A stretch of DNA of 64,000 bases, from assembly GCF_000350225.1 (NCBI RefSeq), contig NW_005178780.1:181838-245837 (forward strand), given 5' to 3'. The position numbers and the translations under genes are program-made. The notes below the pieces were generated by a model. That model was not told the origin of the DNA, made no database searches, and worked only from the letters and a program-made list of their open reading frames with translations. Source of the DNA: Chondrus crispus. Taxonomy: Eukaryota > Rhodophyta > Florideophyceae > Gigartinales > Gigartinaceae. Below, piece by piece: positions 35,549 through 46,822 of the stretch; positions within the stretch are counted from its first letter, which is position 1; every line of letters begins with the position of its first letter.

Positions 35549-36015
35549 CCCCTCCTCGGCGGCAAGTTCTAATCATTTAAATTTTGGTCTGGACTCTCAC
35601 GACGACCATGCCTCTCCTCGGGCGGACTTTGTTTTCTTTGATCAGGATCGAAACTCGCGATCTTTTAATATTTGTTTTCGTATTTTCGACTATTATTACC
35701 ACATTTCCGTGAGTGGCCGTACAGTGTTAAATTTCCCCATTTGAGCTTGAAATGTCTGATATAAATACTTCGCGAAACCACACTTCGGCACTGGAATTGA
35801 CGATGTACTGAAGCGGAGCTAGTGAGGGAATCGATCGAGCGCCCGCGTGCATTGCTGTGGGGAGAGGATTGTCGTGTCTAATGCCCTGTTCTGGTGAATA
35901 TCGTTGCGGCTTTGCCGTTGTGAGTCGTTTGTTTTGTCATCCATTCCCCATCCATCCCCCGTGGCCAACATTTTCTTTTTGACACTATCGACCTCTTAAC
36001 CTTTACTCAGTCCTC
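35549..36015. other. 3' untranslated part of copia C
   Basis: Between the RNase H end and the 3' LTR; no coding frame of note. The polypurine tract is at its left edge (minus strand). Confidence 0.5.
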
Positions 36016-37928
36016 TCACTGGAACATTTCCAAGTTCAGTCTCTTCCGCAGCTCATTCATTGTGTCCTTCTTCACGGGCTTCGTAAAAATATCAGCGATA
36101 TTGTGTCTCGAAGGAATGTAGCAAAGAACAATTTCTTTCCTTTTGATGAGCTCTTTGATGTGGTGAACCTTAATGTCTATATGCTTGTTCCGTGCAGAAA
36201 CTTGCTCGTTCTTAGCAAGCGATATAGCCGCTGTACTATCTGAAAATAGTATTGTGGGTTCCAACCAGGCGTGATCGTGAACTGGTGACCTTGAAACGAT
36301 TTCCCAGAATAAACGTCGAAGCCAGGTTATTTCATTTGCGCATGAAGACATTGCTACATATTCGGACTCTGCTGATGACAAAGCAATAAGCGTTAGCCTT
36401 TGGCTTTTCCATTGAATAGGTCCTCCACTAACGGACGTAATATATCCTGTTGTCGAATGTCGAGTCTCACAGCACCCCCCCCAGTCGGCATCGACGTGTC
36501 TTTGGAGTGACGCAGCCGTTAGGGCGCCCCGTCGACGGCAAAAATGCAATCCCAACGTTATTGTTCCTGCATCGTATCGCAAAACCCGTTTTAGAAGAAG
36601 TTGGTGACGTTGTGTTGGAGCATGTACCTGTGGAGCGAAGACAGAAACGGAGAAAGATAGGTCGGGTTGTGTGCATACTGCAAGATATATTAGAGCGCCT
36701 ACGGCAGACCGATAGTCGGAATGTGCAGGTGGGTCGAGCAGGGTATTGTTATCATGAGCTGATGTGAGGTCCGCTTGTGTCGGGAGCGGAGTCCAAACCG
36801 CATTGCAATGTTCGAGTCGGCACTTTCTCAATATATCTTTAGCGTAGCGGGTTTGTCTGACGGTGACTCCCTCTCTACTTTGTGATATCTCCCAGCCGAT
36901 AAACGTTTGCAATTGTCCAAACAATTTAACATCGAATGTAGTTGAAAGGCGATTCTTGATATCGTTCATCAACGATGCAGAATTCGACACAAATATCATG
37001 TCATCTACTACGACGACAAGAATAATAAATTCCGTTCCAGACTGAAGGAAGAACACCCAACGATCGATGTTCGAGACGCGAAATCTCCAGCTCATGAGCG
37101 TCTTAAACAAGACAGACCCTCAAATTTCCCCTGCTTGTTTCAGACCGTACAACGACTTCAAAAACTGGCAGACCATTCCGGGAAATGCCTCAATTCCAGA
37201 TGAGTAGGTAGGCTGCTCCATGAATATGGGGACATCAATGTCACCATAGAGGTACGCGCTGCTGATGTCTGCGCCTTCGATGATGTGATTCTCCCCTGCC
37301 GCGAAAGCTAATAAAAGTCGAATCGCTTCGTGGCTTGCGACGGGGGCGTACGTGTTGGATGGGTCCAAATCTACATAAGGTGTTTGACGGTCACCTCTGA
37401 TACAACACCGAGCTTTGTGTAGAAATTTAAGGCCTTCAATGTCAAGTTGTTTGAGCTTGAAGACCCAAGTGAATGGAACTGGACGCATAGCGCTTGTGCG
37501 AGTAACATAGTTCCAAGTTCCTCGGTCTGGAGGGGCTTTGTACTCTCGGTCAATGGCTTCTCGCCATGTAGGGAAAATGATGGCCTCACGGAACGTCCGA
37601 CGAAGTCGAGGGTCGGAACGATAACATCTGGGTAGGTACTTGTCAAGTTGTCGACTGTGACCTCGATTGCAAAAGAGTCCGCTGGGGAGTGTGGACACAT
37701 ATGCGTGAAATGCTGTGATGAGCACCTCTTCCACTTCTCCATCTGAATTGTTAACGCTTTCGGTTTCGCTTTGCCTTGCAATTCCGTCAAGAAGTGATGC
37801 CACGCCAGGAAGTTTATGTTCGTCGTACTGGCCAAAGTCTCATACTCTTGATACAATAATGGACTTCGCTTGCGGGACGTAAATACGAAGCAGTATCTCA
37901 TCACTCTGCAGCCCCACAAATTGTCCAT
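36016..37928 (-). pseudogene. copia C reverse transcriptase and RNase H region
   Basis: Shows TWVFKLKQLD, RCCIRGDRQTPYVDLDP, the palm block EGADISSAYLYGDIDVPIFMEQP, KSLYGLKQAG, the VDDMIFVSNS catalytic loop, and the RNase H block CQEADWGG-like VDADWGGC with SAESEYVAMSSCANEI and HIDIKVHHIKELI. This is the standard copia RT-RH layout. Fossil with few breaks. Confidence 0.85.
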
Positions 37929-38061
37929 GTATAGTGCGGGCGCTCAGCTTCTTGTTGGGAGCGGTATCAGAGCGGTATTGAAAGGCAAATCCGGGCTGTC
38001 CAAAGATTGGTACCTTTGATAACCGTATTCTTGCCCTTGGTTGCCAAAGGAGCATACGTAT

Positions 38062-40380
38062 CTATCCCTGCACGCGCGAGGCGGGAAGCCGGTTCCGAAG
38101 CCAGTTTGCATGATTCATGGCCTCAGCCCATAAATTGTGCAGCAACTTGGACGCAAACAAAAGAACGCGAGTGCGTGCCCAAAACTCTTGGTTGAGTCGC
38201 TCGTCGGTGCCGTTGCTCTGATGGGCGTATGGTGGAGAGGGTTCAAGTTTGATCCCGTGCTTCGCACAGAATTGCTCTACAGTCCTACTCATGTTTTCCC
38301 CGGCGCCATCAAGGAGAATTTTGTGGAGAACGTGACCGGTGTCTAGTTCGGACTTCGTCTTATATTCAATCAGATACTTCAACAAGTCAGATTTCTTCTT
38401 GAGAAAGAAGACGTCGGACTTGGCGGTGAATGAGTCCATGAAACATAAAGAGTAGATGCTTCCTCCGGTGGATGCTGTAATGGGACCGGCGATGTCCGTG
38501 TGTACGAGCTCGAGCAGATAGGCTATTGTGTCGGGAGTTCTTGTGATCTTAGCCCGACGCGCTTTCCCGAGTTGGCACGGGACACAGAGCAAGCCCTCCA
38601 TTGTACTTCTTGAAAAGTACGGAATATCTTCAAAGGTCTGAGTAAGACGAGCATATCTTGAAGGACTCGGGTGTCCAGTGCGATTGTGCCACTCCAACGG
38701 TTTGTTGTCGAAGAGAAAGGATGTAGGACGAGTTGGTCCTTGAACAGACGAGTGTACTACGGCGGCACAGATAAGGCAGTGAGAAGTCTCAAATTCTTCG
38801 ATACAGGTCTGTGATGAGGTCACTTCATGATTTTGGCGTTTCCGCAATGCCATCTTGTACAACCCCCCTTGCGTCTCCGTCTCAAACACTTTCAATTCAG
38901 CGTTCTTCCTGTAAATTTGGCAAGAACTCGTATTCGTGCTTCCGTAAGTCTTGAAGACTATGTCGAATGATGTCGAAAGGCAATGGACCGATAAGATGCT
39001 TTCAGCAAAATTCGGGATATGATAGCCCTCAATGAATACATCTCCATCAAGGGGCAGAAATATTTGACCAACACCAACGATTCGAGAGGTACCAGAAGCA
39101 GACCGAACTTCTTCGTTGAACTCTTCGTAACTGTAAAAGAATTTCTTCGAATTAAAGAAATTATGCGTAGCACCAGAGTCGATAAGAGCTTCATCTGACC
39201 TTTTGATACTCACTGACGCGATAGAGCTTCGAAACTTAATTCTAGCCATGAAACCCTGGTATGAGTTACTGTGATTGGAACTACTTGGACGCCGAGGAGG
39301 GAAGCCAACTTGCTGCGGGTTAGCTTGCGGCTGTTGTTGCTCAGTTCCGAAGCCTTGGTTTCCAGACTCGTTGTTCCAACTATTTCCATACCCCAGACCC
39401 GTCGGGTATTGAGATGCTGGTCCAGGGCCGAGTCGTTGTGTACCGTACGGGTGTCCGTACTGGCGGAACCCACGACCGCGACCTCGACCGCGCCCTCTTC
39501 TGCCACGAAATCCCCCACGTCCGCGGCCTGGATGGCTACCACGATTCGCTCTGTGCCAACAGTCAACGGCGTAGTGTCCATTTTTCCCACAAACATAGCA
39601 GGTGTCGTTGCCCTGGCTCCTGTGTTTAGAAATGCGTCCGCCACGAGTGGAACGTCCATTAACTTGTGAACCCATATTAGCTATAGAAGCGTTGGGAGTT
39701 CGATTTAGGTTGGAAGTTTTAACGCTTTGACGTCGGGAAATCTCTGCATGCATGGCTTGGATTAGCCTTTCGAATTGCAACTCTTGCACTTGAGCAATCA
39801 TGGCGAAGCCACTGAACGACTCGGGAATTGTACGCAAGAGCCTCGAGGCTTTATCCTTTTCGGTAAGCTCTTCGTCGTAAGTTGCCAATTTGTTGAGAAG
39901 TTCGGTAAACTTATTGACGTGATCATCCGATCTGGTTCCTTCCTTATAACGAAGCTCGTCCATGTCCTGACCGAGATTAAGAATTATTTGAGCATTTGAG
40001 GCAGTATAAATTGTTTCAAGCTCATCCCAAAGCTGTTTAGCTGAGATACTATCATCATCAATGAGATGATGAGCTTTAGCCAACGGAGAGTCACCAAGAG
40101 AAAGGACAATGATGCTCTTAGCGCGAATGGTCAGTTCAAACGACTTCTTGCGGACAGACGAACTGTTGCTAGAAGGTTCTTACTCAAAACCGATGACCTC
40201 GGCGCCATGGCGATGGATGTAGGCGAATAAGCGACGTTTCCAGAGAATATAGTCGTCGGACTTCTCCAGACGCGGGATTTTTCCACCGGATTCATTCTCA
40301 CATTCTGACATGGTGGAATACGAGAGCAGGACGAAGGATAGAGCGTTAAAGGGATTATAGCGGCGCTTTTTCGTGCGCGA
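38062..40380 (-). pseudogene. copia C gag, protease and integrase region
   Basis: The gag part has EKSDDYILWKRRLFAYI, the UBN2-like helical core (KQLWDELETIY, HVNKFTELLNKLATYDEEL) and the CCHC knuckle CYVCGKNGHYAVDC. Protease signature is ALIDSGATHNFF. The integrase part has the zinc-binding H...C-x2-C end (CVPCQLGKARRAK), VHTDIAGPI and the core region to YAHQSNGTDERLNQEF. One open stretch covers most of it. Confidence 0.85.
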
Positions 40381-40388
40381 TGCTACCA

Positions 40389-40618
40389 TAAAAGTAACGA
40401 TGGCGTCGCTGCCTTTGTTTATTAGAATGGGACCTCAGTGTCCCTATTTGTAGCCTCAGTTGCTACCGCGCATTCACTGCGGGTGCCCATGTGTGCAGGC
40501 GCACTCACTGCGCTCAATGAACCTCGGAGCTCACGTATCTTACGTATCTCCCGTATCTCACGTATCTCACTGCCGCCGTTATTACTGTGGCTTTGGCTTA
40601 CAGAACTCGGATTCGACA
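40389..40618 (-). repeat. 5' LTR of copia C
   Basis: Contains a tandem run of cgtatct(ca/ta)c units at about 40534-40570, longer than in the 3' LTR. The primer-site-like TGGTAGCATCG lies directly inside the element. Confidence 0.8.
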
Positions 40619-40631
40619 CCCGTGAGGGTAT

Positions 40632-40913
40632 TAAAAGGAAAGCCAGGGATAGGGAGAATGTGTGAGGATCTCTCCTCTTGTGATCGGGTCTACAGCGACC
40701 CGGTCACTCCAATTTATGTCAACCAGAGCAAGGCTCTGGTGCGCGCCGCTCCGCTGCGCCGTCGGCGGTAGGATAGTGACTAATCATTATTTCTACAATG
40801 GTACGTACCCTAAATCATCATCAGCCAACCATCTCGCGATGGTGGCGGTCATGGAGCTTTTCCATTGGACTGCTGGCTTTCTCCAAATTACAGGCACGCG
40901 CCTGCGCTCAACA
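40632..40913 (-). repeat. 3' LTR of copia D
   Basis: Direct repeat of 55426-55707; minus-strand start TGTTGAGCGCAGGCG. It lies only 13 bases right of the copia C 5' LTR. Confidence 0.85.
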
Positions 40914-41544
40914 CGGTCCCTCGGAAGACAACTCTAAGTCCATTCCGGCACTCAACATCGGAAGACAACTCCAAGTCCATTCCGGTACTCGTAACGCTTA
41001 GCTTCCATGACCCTTGCACCATCTTCCTGTGGCTTGGTCGATAAAGTGGACCCAAGACTTCCGACAATCAACCAGACCATTAATTGCAACGTCTCAATTA
41101 GAATCATCTGCAGTTTGAATAGAGTACCATAATAGATATGCGAACTCCCCGCAGGACACGGGGCATCCACGGTAAAACACGACGTGACTAAACTACACAA
41201 AGCCAATACATCTCCTAACTGAATCACCAGTAAACTCATCGTAAAAACCTTTTCAGGAAAAATTGAGAAGGTTGATCCAGTGCCACTTGTCCACACTCAT
41301 CTGTATAGAATATAAACGCAAAACATATAATGTCAGTAAGCACCGCGCGCAGATATAGAAAACATACCGAAGTTGATTGAGTGTGCACAGTTGCTGAGGG
41401 TAGAGGCATAAACACAACTAGAGTAAATGAAGATGAAGAAGCTCAACCATTTTCTTCAAAGTTTGAGGCGACATGATTTTTGTGAGCAAGTTCGCAGGCT
41501 GATTGCACGATCGCACATGTGAAAGAAGACAACATTAAGGTCAA
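40914..41544. other. 3' untranslated part of copia D
   Basis: No gene seen. A direct repeat of the phrase CGGAAGACAACTC(T/C)AAG occurs twice at 40928-40990. Confidence 0.4.
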
Positions 41545-43589
41545 TTAGTTCGCGCCATGATGAATTTTCAAGTCAATGTGCTTATCCTTTGCAGATATCT
41601 GCGGGTTGGACGCCAACGGCTGTGCAGCTGTGCTGTCCATTAGCATTCGTGTGCCCCCGAATACTATGTCATCTTTCCATGGCTTCGCATGAGCAATTTC
41701 CCAGAAAAGCTTTCTGATCCACGATACTTCTTTGGCACAAGAAGACAAAGCGATGTACTCCGATTCAGCTGATGACAGCGAGATGACTGTCTGTCTTTTG
41801 CTTCTCCAGTATATTGGTGCTTCGTTGATGGCGATAATGAAACCAGTGGTAGACCTCCTGGTTTCTTTACATCCTCCCCAGTCGGCGTCAACGCAAGCAA
41901 CCAGAGACTCTGGAATGAAGTTGCAGTGGCGAGGAAACGATAAACCGAAGTTCAAGGTTCCAGAAATATATCGAAGGACCCGCTTGAGTAAGGCCATATG
42001 TCTCGGTGTAGGCGCATGCAGATGCCGTGCCAAAGCAGATAGCGGAAATGATATGTCCGGCCTTGTGCATACAGCAAGATAGTTCAACCCGCCTATAGCT
42101 GAGCGATATTGAGAGTGCTCCTTAGGGGAGAGCAGCGCTTCATTCTGATAAGCCGGCAGCACATCAGCGTTCAGAGGCAAACGTGTCCAGACGGCGTTAG
42201 CATGATCGAGACCGTTAGCTTCTAGTAAAGACTTTGCGTATGGAGTCTGCGTTGCTCTAATATGCTTAGGCTCCTTCGACACTTCCCATCCGATAAAGGA
42301 GGAAAGAAAGCCGAAAAGCTTAACATCAAACTGAGCAGAAAGTTTCTTCTTAAACCAAGTCATAAGCGAGTGACTATTTGATGTGAAAGAGATGTCATCC
42401 ACAACAATAGCCATAATTATGAACGATTCACCCTGTCGAAGCATGTAGAGGCGAGGATCATAGCTTGATGTTTGAAACTGCCAAGAATGTAGGCATGTTT
42501 TGAGAAGCGAACCCCAGATCTTCCCGGCTTGCTTGGTTCCATACATCGAGCCATGAACTTCTGCAAGATATCCAGGCTTGACCTGCACTTGACTTGAGTC
42601 AGTAGGCTGCTCCATAATTATCGGAGTGTCGAGTTTACCGTATAAGTATGCGTTGGAGATATCGGCTCCTTCAAGTTGCAAGTCTTGACTTGCTGCAAAC
42701 GACAATAGTATGCGAAGTGTTTCGTGAGCGGCAACAGGAGCGTACGTGTTTTCTGGATCGTAGTCCGTGAAGGGTTGCTGTTGATCACCTCGTACACAGC
42801 ACCGTGCTTTGTGCAGCACGTTTCCAGAGCTGTCAAGTGGTTTGACTCTGAATACCCAAGTGTATGGCACAGGCTTCATGTGCTCTGTGCGTCTTATCAA
42901 CTTCCACGTCTGTCGTTTGACGAGAGCATTGAACTCCCTGTCAATAGCGGATGCCCCATGCGCATCCTCACATGCACGAGAGAATGATCGCGGCAGTGAC
43001 GGGTCTTGAAGTGTCTTTCTTTAGATAACGGCGACAGGGCTTTGCACGTGAGCAGCGGTGAGAACTGAAATTAGTTGCTCTTCTAAGTCCGCTTCATGTT
43101 CTACCTCTTGTGTCTGCGTGTTGCTTCCTTGCTCGAAAGAGTCGAGTTCTATTTCCCGTGAGAGGCCGTCGAGAAGTGAAGACATGCTCGGCAGATGTTC
43201 CGAGTTGTCTTGACGGAAATCTTGTACCCTTGTAAGGATGATCTTCTTTGTAGAGGGCACAAAAACACGGAACAGGGTGACAGAGCTTTCCATGCCGACG
43301 AAGTGGCCAAAGACAGTACGGGGAAGCAGCTTCTTTTGCGGCGTAGTCTTTGGACGATAGATGAACGCATGTCCCTTTTGTCCGAACTCAGGGAGTTGCT
43401 TGAGGTCGATGCGTGTGTCCGGGTTCCATTCTAGAATGGGGATCCCTCCATCGAGTCGGTCCGAAGGTGCACGGTTGCGAAGCCAATTCCCGTGATTGAT
43501 GGCTTCTCCCCAAAGGCCAGTGTGCAAGTTACTTGCAAACAGGAGAACTCTCGCTCGTGTCCAATGTTCTTGAATGAGACGTTCTGCGG
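41545..43589 (-). pseudogene. copia D integrase end, reverse transcriptase and RNase H region
   Basis: Contains the integrase C-terminal block (GWNLRN-like NHGNWLRNRAPS, PFKKLVLLPRTVFGHFVG type), the RT blocks YTWVFRVKPLD, CCVRGDQQQPFTDYDPENTYAPV, EGADISNAYLYGKLDTPI, and VDDISFTSNS, and the RNase H block VDADWGGCKETRRSTTGF with SAESEYIALSSCAKEV. Typical copia pol. Broken, few breaks. Confidence 0.82.
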
Positions 43590-43593
43590 AGCC

Positions 43594-44020
43594 AACACTG
43601 GTTTGGTAGTAACCAGAATTTGGGATACCAAACAGTACCAGGGGCACCCCTTCGGATTCCAGATATTTTTATATGGTTGTCAAGCTTAGAGCAGTAGTAG
43701 TGATATGCAGAAAACAGAAGTGGACAAACCAAAATAGTTTAGAAGTTATCGTCCAACATGTACTCTCTAAATCTGGGGGATGGGGGGTTCTGTATAGGCC
43801 AAATCAAAAAAATTATCATACAATTTTACTTGGAAATTGCAGTACAATTTATTTTATATAAAAATTTGATACCTGTTCACAATCTGCCGACAGAATTTAA
43901 TCCTAAATTCTGTCTGGACTTGCTCGAAGTTGGCGATTGTGGCCCACTTCAAGCCTCCCCGACCCACTATGATGACCCGTATCGTCACGTCTACCCCCCC
44001 TCGCCGCCAACTCCAAGCTA
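43594..44020. repeat. left terminal inverted repeat of the 9 kb transposon
   Basis: Reverse complement of 52246-52672 with few mismatches. The arms contain runs of C/G (ggggggatggggggttc) and AT-rich patches; they carry no gene. Confidence 0.9.
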
Positions 44021-44467
44021 AACACCAGCATTCCCTTCCTCGCCATCTCCACCAACAACCGTCACACCCCCGCCCAGTATCTATTCCACGCCATCCCATC
44101 CCTCACTACCCCGACTATGTCATGCAGTACCCGCCACCAGCCATCCTCTGACGGCATCTTGGTGTTGGTTGGTGGTCGGCGGTGATGGTTGAGAAGGTGG
44201 GCGTTGCGGGGGGTGTGTGTCTATTATATAGACTTCGACAAAGTGGATATGACGCTTGGCAGAGCCCGATGTGAAGAAGAGTGCAGCCTTTTGTGCTACT
44301 GCCTGCTGCTCATAAACGGCAGAATGTCTGCAATGCGACGATGCACGAATAGTGCGTGATACGACAGCGTGCCACTCTGTGGTGAGCGTAAAACAGATAA
44401 GAGTTGATACGGTGAATATGGTTTGCGAAGACCGACGTGAAGAACAGTACAGCCTTTTACATGAGTA
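44021..44467. other. left subterminal region of the 9 kb transposon
   Basis: No gene. Two imperfect copies, about 165 bases apart, of the phrase GA(T/C)GTGAAGAA(G/C)AGT(G/A)CAGCCTTTT occur near 44269 and 44430, possibly transposase binding sites or the 3' region of the methyltransferase gene. Confidence 0.4.
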
Positions 44468-46822
44468 CTATGTGTTCTGTACCGACGAGTGAGTAACAAT
44501 CGCATCATTGAAGAGCGCCATACTGTGCAGGTCCCAGGCGCAGAAGGCGCTACCTATATCACGCAGATTGTCCGGGACTGCCTCCTGTCCTTTGAAATTG
44601 TAAGGGTACTTCACACTCCTCGACTCAGGTAGAATTGACACACGGAACACAGCAACTAGGCACTCGCCATCTCTCTCAACATCTTTGAGCTCGTGTCCGT
44701 GCAGCCTTCTGTAGAACTTCGAAGAATCGCCCGGAGGGAGTTGAAGAGTACCGGTCCCTACCACCTTCCCGGACACCATCAATCGCACGGTACTTCCCGG
44801 TTTCACAGCTTCCAGGAACGAGGCATTAGATCCCCCGGTTGTAGCTGCGTGTACAGCCATTGAGGGCTCTTCCCCACTATCAGCAATACCGCTTTCAGGT
44901 TTTCTCATATCACGTAATAACAGGACATTGTCGGACAAGTTATTAGTATCGCTCGTGATGGAGTTTCTTGTCACGAAGGATGGCACGGAAGAAGGATCTT
45001 TACATGACCTCTTCATTGGCGCATTAGTAGCTTCTGATAGACCGCAGTGGTTTTGGGCGATTAAACGAAGCCGTTCATGGGCGAAACGATATCGCTCAGC
45101 ATCTGCCTCCACTACAGTGCACTTTCTGTTTGTCCGAATGCAAGAAATTGCCGTAGAAAGAGTACCACTGTAAATGTCCAGAACATGACCGTTGTCTGGA
45201 CAGAACGTTGACATAAGCTCAGCTAAGAGATTGGGATTTTTCTCCTCCGTCAGATTGGGTGATCTCGTTCCAGGCTTGAGTAACTTGTTAGAAGTAGCTG
45301 GTACCCTAGATATTGCCGCGAACTTTCGTTTCTCTGGGGCCTGCAAAACATGGTAGGGGCTCCGTAAATCTACCTTGAACCCATCCGGTCGATGCCCTGG
45401 TGTCTTAGTGAACATGCCAAATTCACAGGCGTTCTGAGGGAAGACGTACCCTCGATATTCTTGCAACGTCTTGGTGTCCTTCATGATGACGTAAGGGTAC
45501 TGAGGTCCGCTGAAACCCGTTTCCTTAAACGCATTGTACCATCTACTAAAGTACTGTATTGATGTGAATATAAACACCCGTCCACCGGGTTTCAGTATAC
45601 TTCGTGATAGTTCTACGACGGCCTTCATTTCCGTGGTGTCGACGACATTATCATAATCGTTTCCTGCACCTGACCGGCATGATGGCGTACCGTACGGAGG
45701 GTCTGTACACAGTAGATCGAACAATGGGCATTTGTACGTTCTCACGGATCCATAGTATTCCTGCCATTTCATTTGATATGCCTCTATGCCAAGTTCCTTC
45801 AGGAAGTCTCTCCTTTTCATCATGAAAACCTCCCTATCGTCCGTGTAATTGACACATGTCTTAAGTCGTTCTGAGACCTCGCTTTGAGGAGCAGCCGACT
45901 TAGCATATGCAGCTGGCGGAGGATCGGCAGTATTCTGTTCAGCTGGATCTTTCTCGTCGGCGAATATATGTGGATCATCGGGTATAGCCGGCATTATCTC
46001 ATTTCCTTCATCAGCAGTACCCTCCAGCGTACCGTTGCCCTCTGTATGAGCAGCGGCCGTGGAAGTATTGGGGCCGGAAGCTTGGGTAGCTGGTGTACTG
46101 TTTATAGCAGGTGATGGGTCAGGGGTTGTAACATACTTGGCCTTGTACTTCTCTTCCTTGAATGAGGCGATCTGGGGACAAGTTCGGCGATACAGTTCTA
46201 GAATAACATCCAGTATTGCTCTGTTGTTTCCCTTGTTAGTGAGAACTGCTATATCGAATTTGGTTGTGCATAGTAAATTCGCTTTCGTTGTCTCCATTTC
46301 ACTTGGCCACTTATCTGTCTCCAGTAGTTCTTCGAATTTTCTTGCTTCCTGCAAAGCAGCCTTGGCCTTCTGAAACTGCTTTCCAACTACTTTGTATGAT
46401 ACAGGTTTGAAGTTGTGCAATCTGCACATGTCACGTACACGATACAATGTATTTACCTGAGCAAGCTCGCCATCTGCACCAGAAGCATTCATGAATGGGA
46501 TGCAAGACTTAAGTGAACTGATGTGAATGAAGTTGCGAAATACTCGACAGTCCGTGTTGCTCGTGCTTGGGGATTTGGACGGTCTCACGACACCACTTAG
46601 CGTGCATGGTGATGCGATGAGATCGGGATGTTCAGATGTAACAATCTCTCCGATTGTGTTGACTACTCTATGCGACAGTCGCAGCGCAGTAGTAGCAGTT
46701 TGTTTCAAGGTGCTCTCCTTCTGATGAGCACAATCATCGTAAGCACATGCGATTTGCTTTGCTGTCGGTGTTCGGCCGTTTTTTCCGCTTTCGAACGAGC
46801 CGCCTCCTCTCGCAGACCACAA
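44468..46822 (-). CDS. DPPY-type (N6A/N4C) DNA methyltransferase with C-terminal DUF8039-like domain
   Basis: A 784-codon open frame; no ATG occurs in its first 110 codons, which fits a C-terminal continuation of the ParB-like frame. Residues 369-380 read DLLCTDPPYGTP (motif IV of amino-methyltransferases, catalytic). KPGGRVFIFTS (411-421) is the next strand, and NLLAELMSTF...VLDIYSGTLST (531-557) followed by VVEAD is motif X/I, the S-adenosylmethionine site. Motif IV before motif I is the beta-class order. The product would methylate adenine N6 or cytosine N4 in DNA. Residues about 675-775 (VRLMVSGKVVGTGTLQL, RLHGHELKDV, FCAWDLHSM) recall a domain linked to plant CACTA proteins (DUF8039, from memory). 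The middle (240-320) is disordered. Confidence 0.75.
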   Translation of the reverse strand: MWSARGGGSFESGKNGRTPTAKQIACAYDDCAHQKESTLKQTATTALRLSHRVVNTIGEIVTSEHPDLIASPCTLSGVVRPSKSPSTSNTDCRVFRNFIHISSLKSCIPFMNASGADGELAQVNTLYRVRDMCRLHNFKPVSYKVVGKQFQKAKAALQEARKFEELLETDKWPSEMETTKANLLCTTKFDIAVLTNKGNNRAILDVILELYRRTCPQIASFKEEKYKAKYVTTPDPSPAINSTPATQASGPNTSTAAAHTEGNGTLEGTADEGNEIMPAIPDDPHIFADEKDPAEQNTADPPPAAYAKSAAPQSEVSERLKTCVNYTDDREVFMMKRRDFLKELGIEAYQMKWQEYYGSVRTYKCPLFDLLCTDPPYGTPSCRSGAGNDYDNVVDTTEMKAVVELSRSILKPGGRVFIFTSIQYFSRWYNAFKETGFSGPQYPYVIMKDTKTLQEYRGYVFPQNACEFGMFTKTPGHRPDGFKVDLRSPYHVLQAPEKRKFAAISRVPATSNKLLKPGTRSPNLTEEKNPNLLAELMSTFCPDNGHVLDIYSGTLSTAISCIRTNRKCTVVEADAERYRFAHERLRLIAQNHCGLSEATNAPMKRSCKDPSSVPSFVTRNSITSDTNNLSDNVLLLRDMRKPESGIADSGEEPSMAVHAATTGGSNASFLEAVKPGSTVRLMVSGKVVGTGTLQLPPGDSSKFYRRLHGHELKDVERDGECLVAVFRVSILPESRSVKYPYNFKGQEAVPDNLRDIGSAFCAWDLHSMALFNDAIVTHSSVQNT

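Larger units (their letters stand above)
35336..40618 (-). mobile_element. Ty1/copia LTR element C
   Basis: LTRs at 35336-35548 (3') and 40389-40618 (5') are direct repeats with a short indel and few mismatches. Minus-strand LTR start is TGTCGAATCC. A purine tract GAGGAGGGG precedes the 3' LTR and TGGTAGCATCG follows the 5' LTR. Internal order gag, protease, integrase, RT, RNase H is the Ty1/copia order. The coding part is mostly open with a few breaks, so the copy is probably young. The target duplication is not certain: ACCC occurs at both edges but offset by one base. Confidence 0.85.

Noticed and set aside
35331-40623. ACCCA/ACCCG as the target duplication of copia C
   Set aside because: The words match at four of five bases only when one LTR edge is moved by one base, so the evidence is not sufficient.
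46705-46822. Programmed frameshift joining the ParB-like and methyltransferase frames
   Set aside because: The overlap shows no obvious slippery heptamer with a downstream structure that I could recognise, so a simple indel or a splice event is the more modest explanation.
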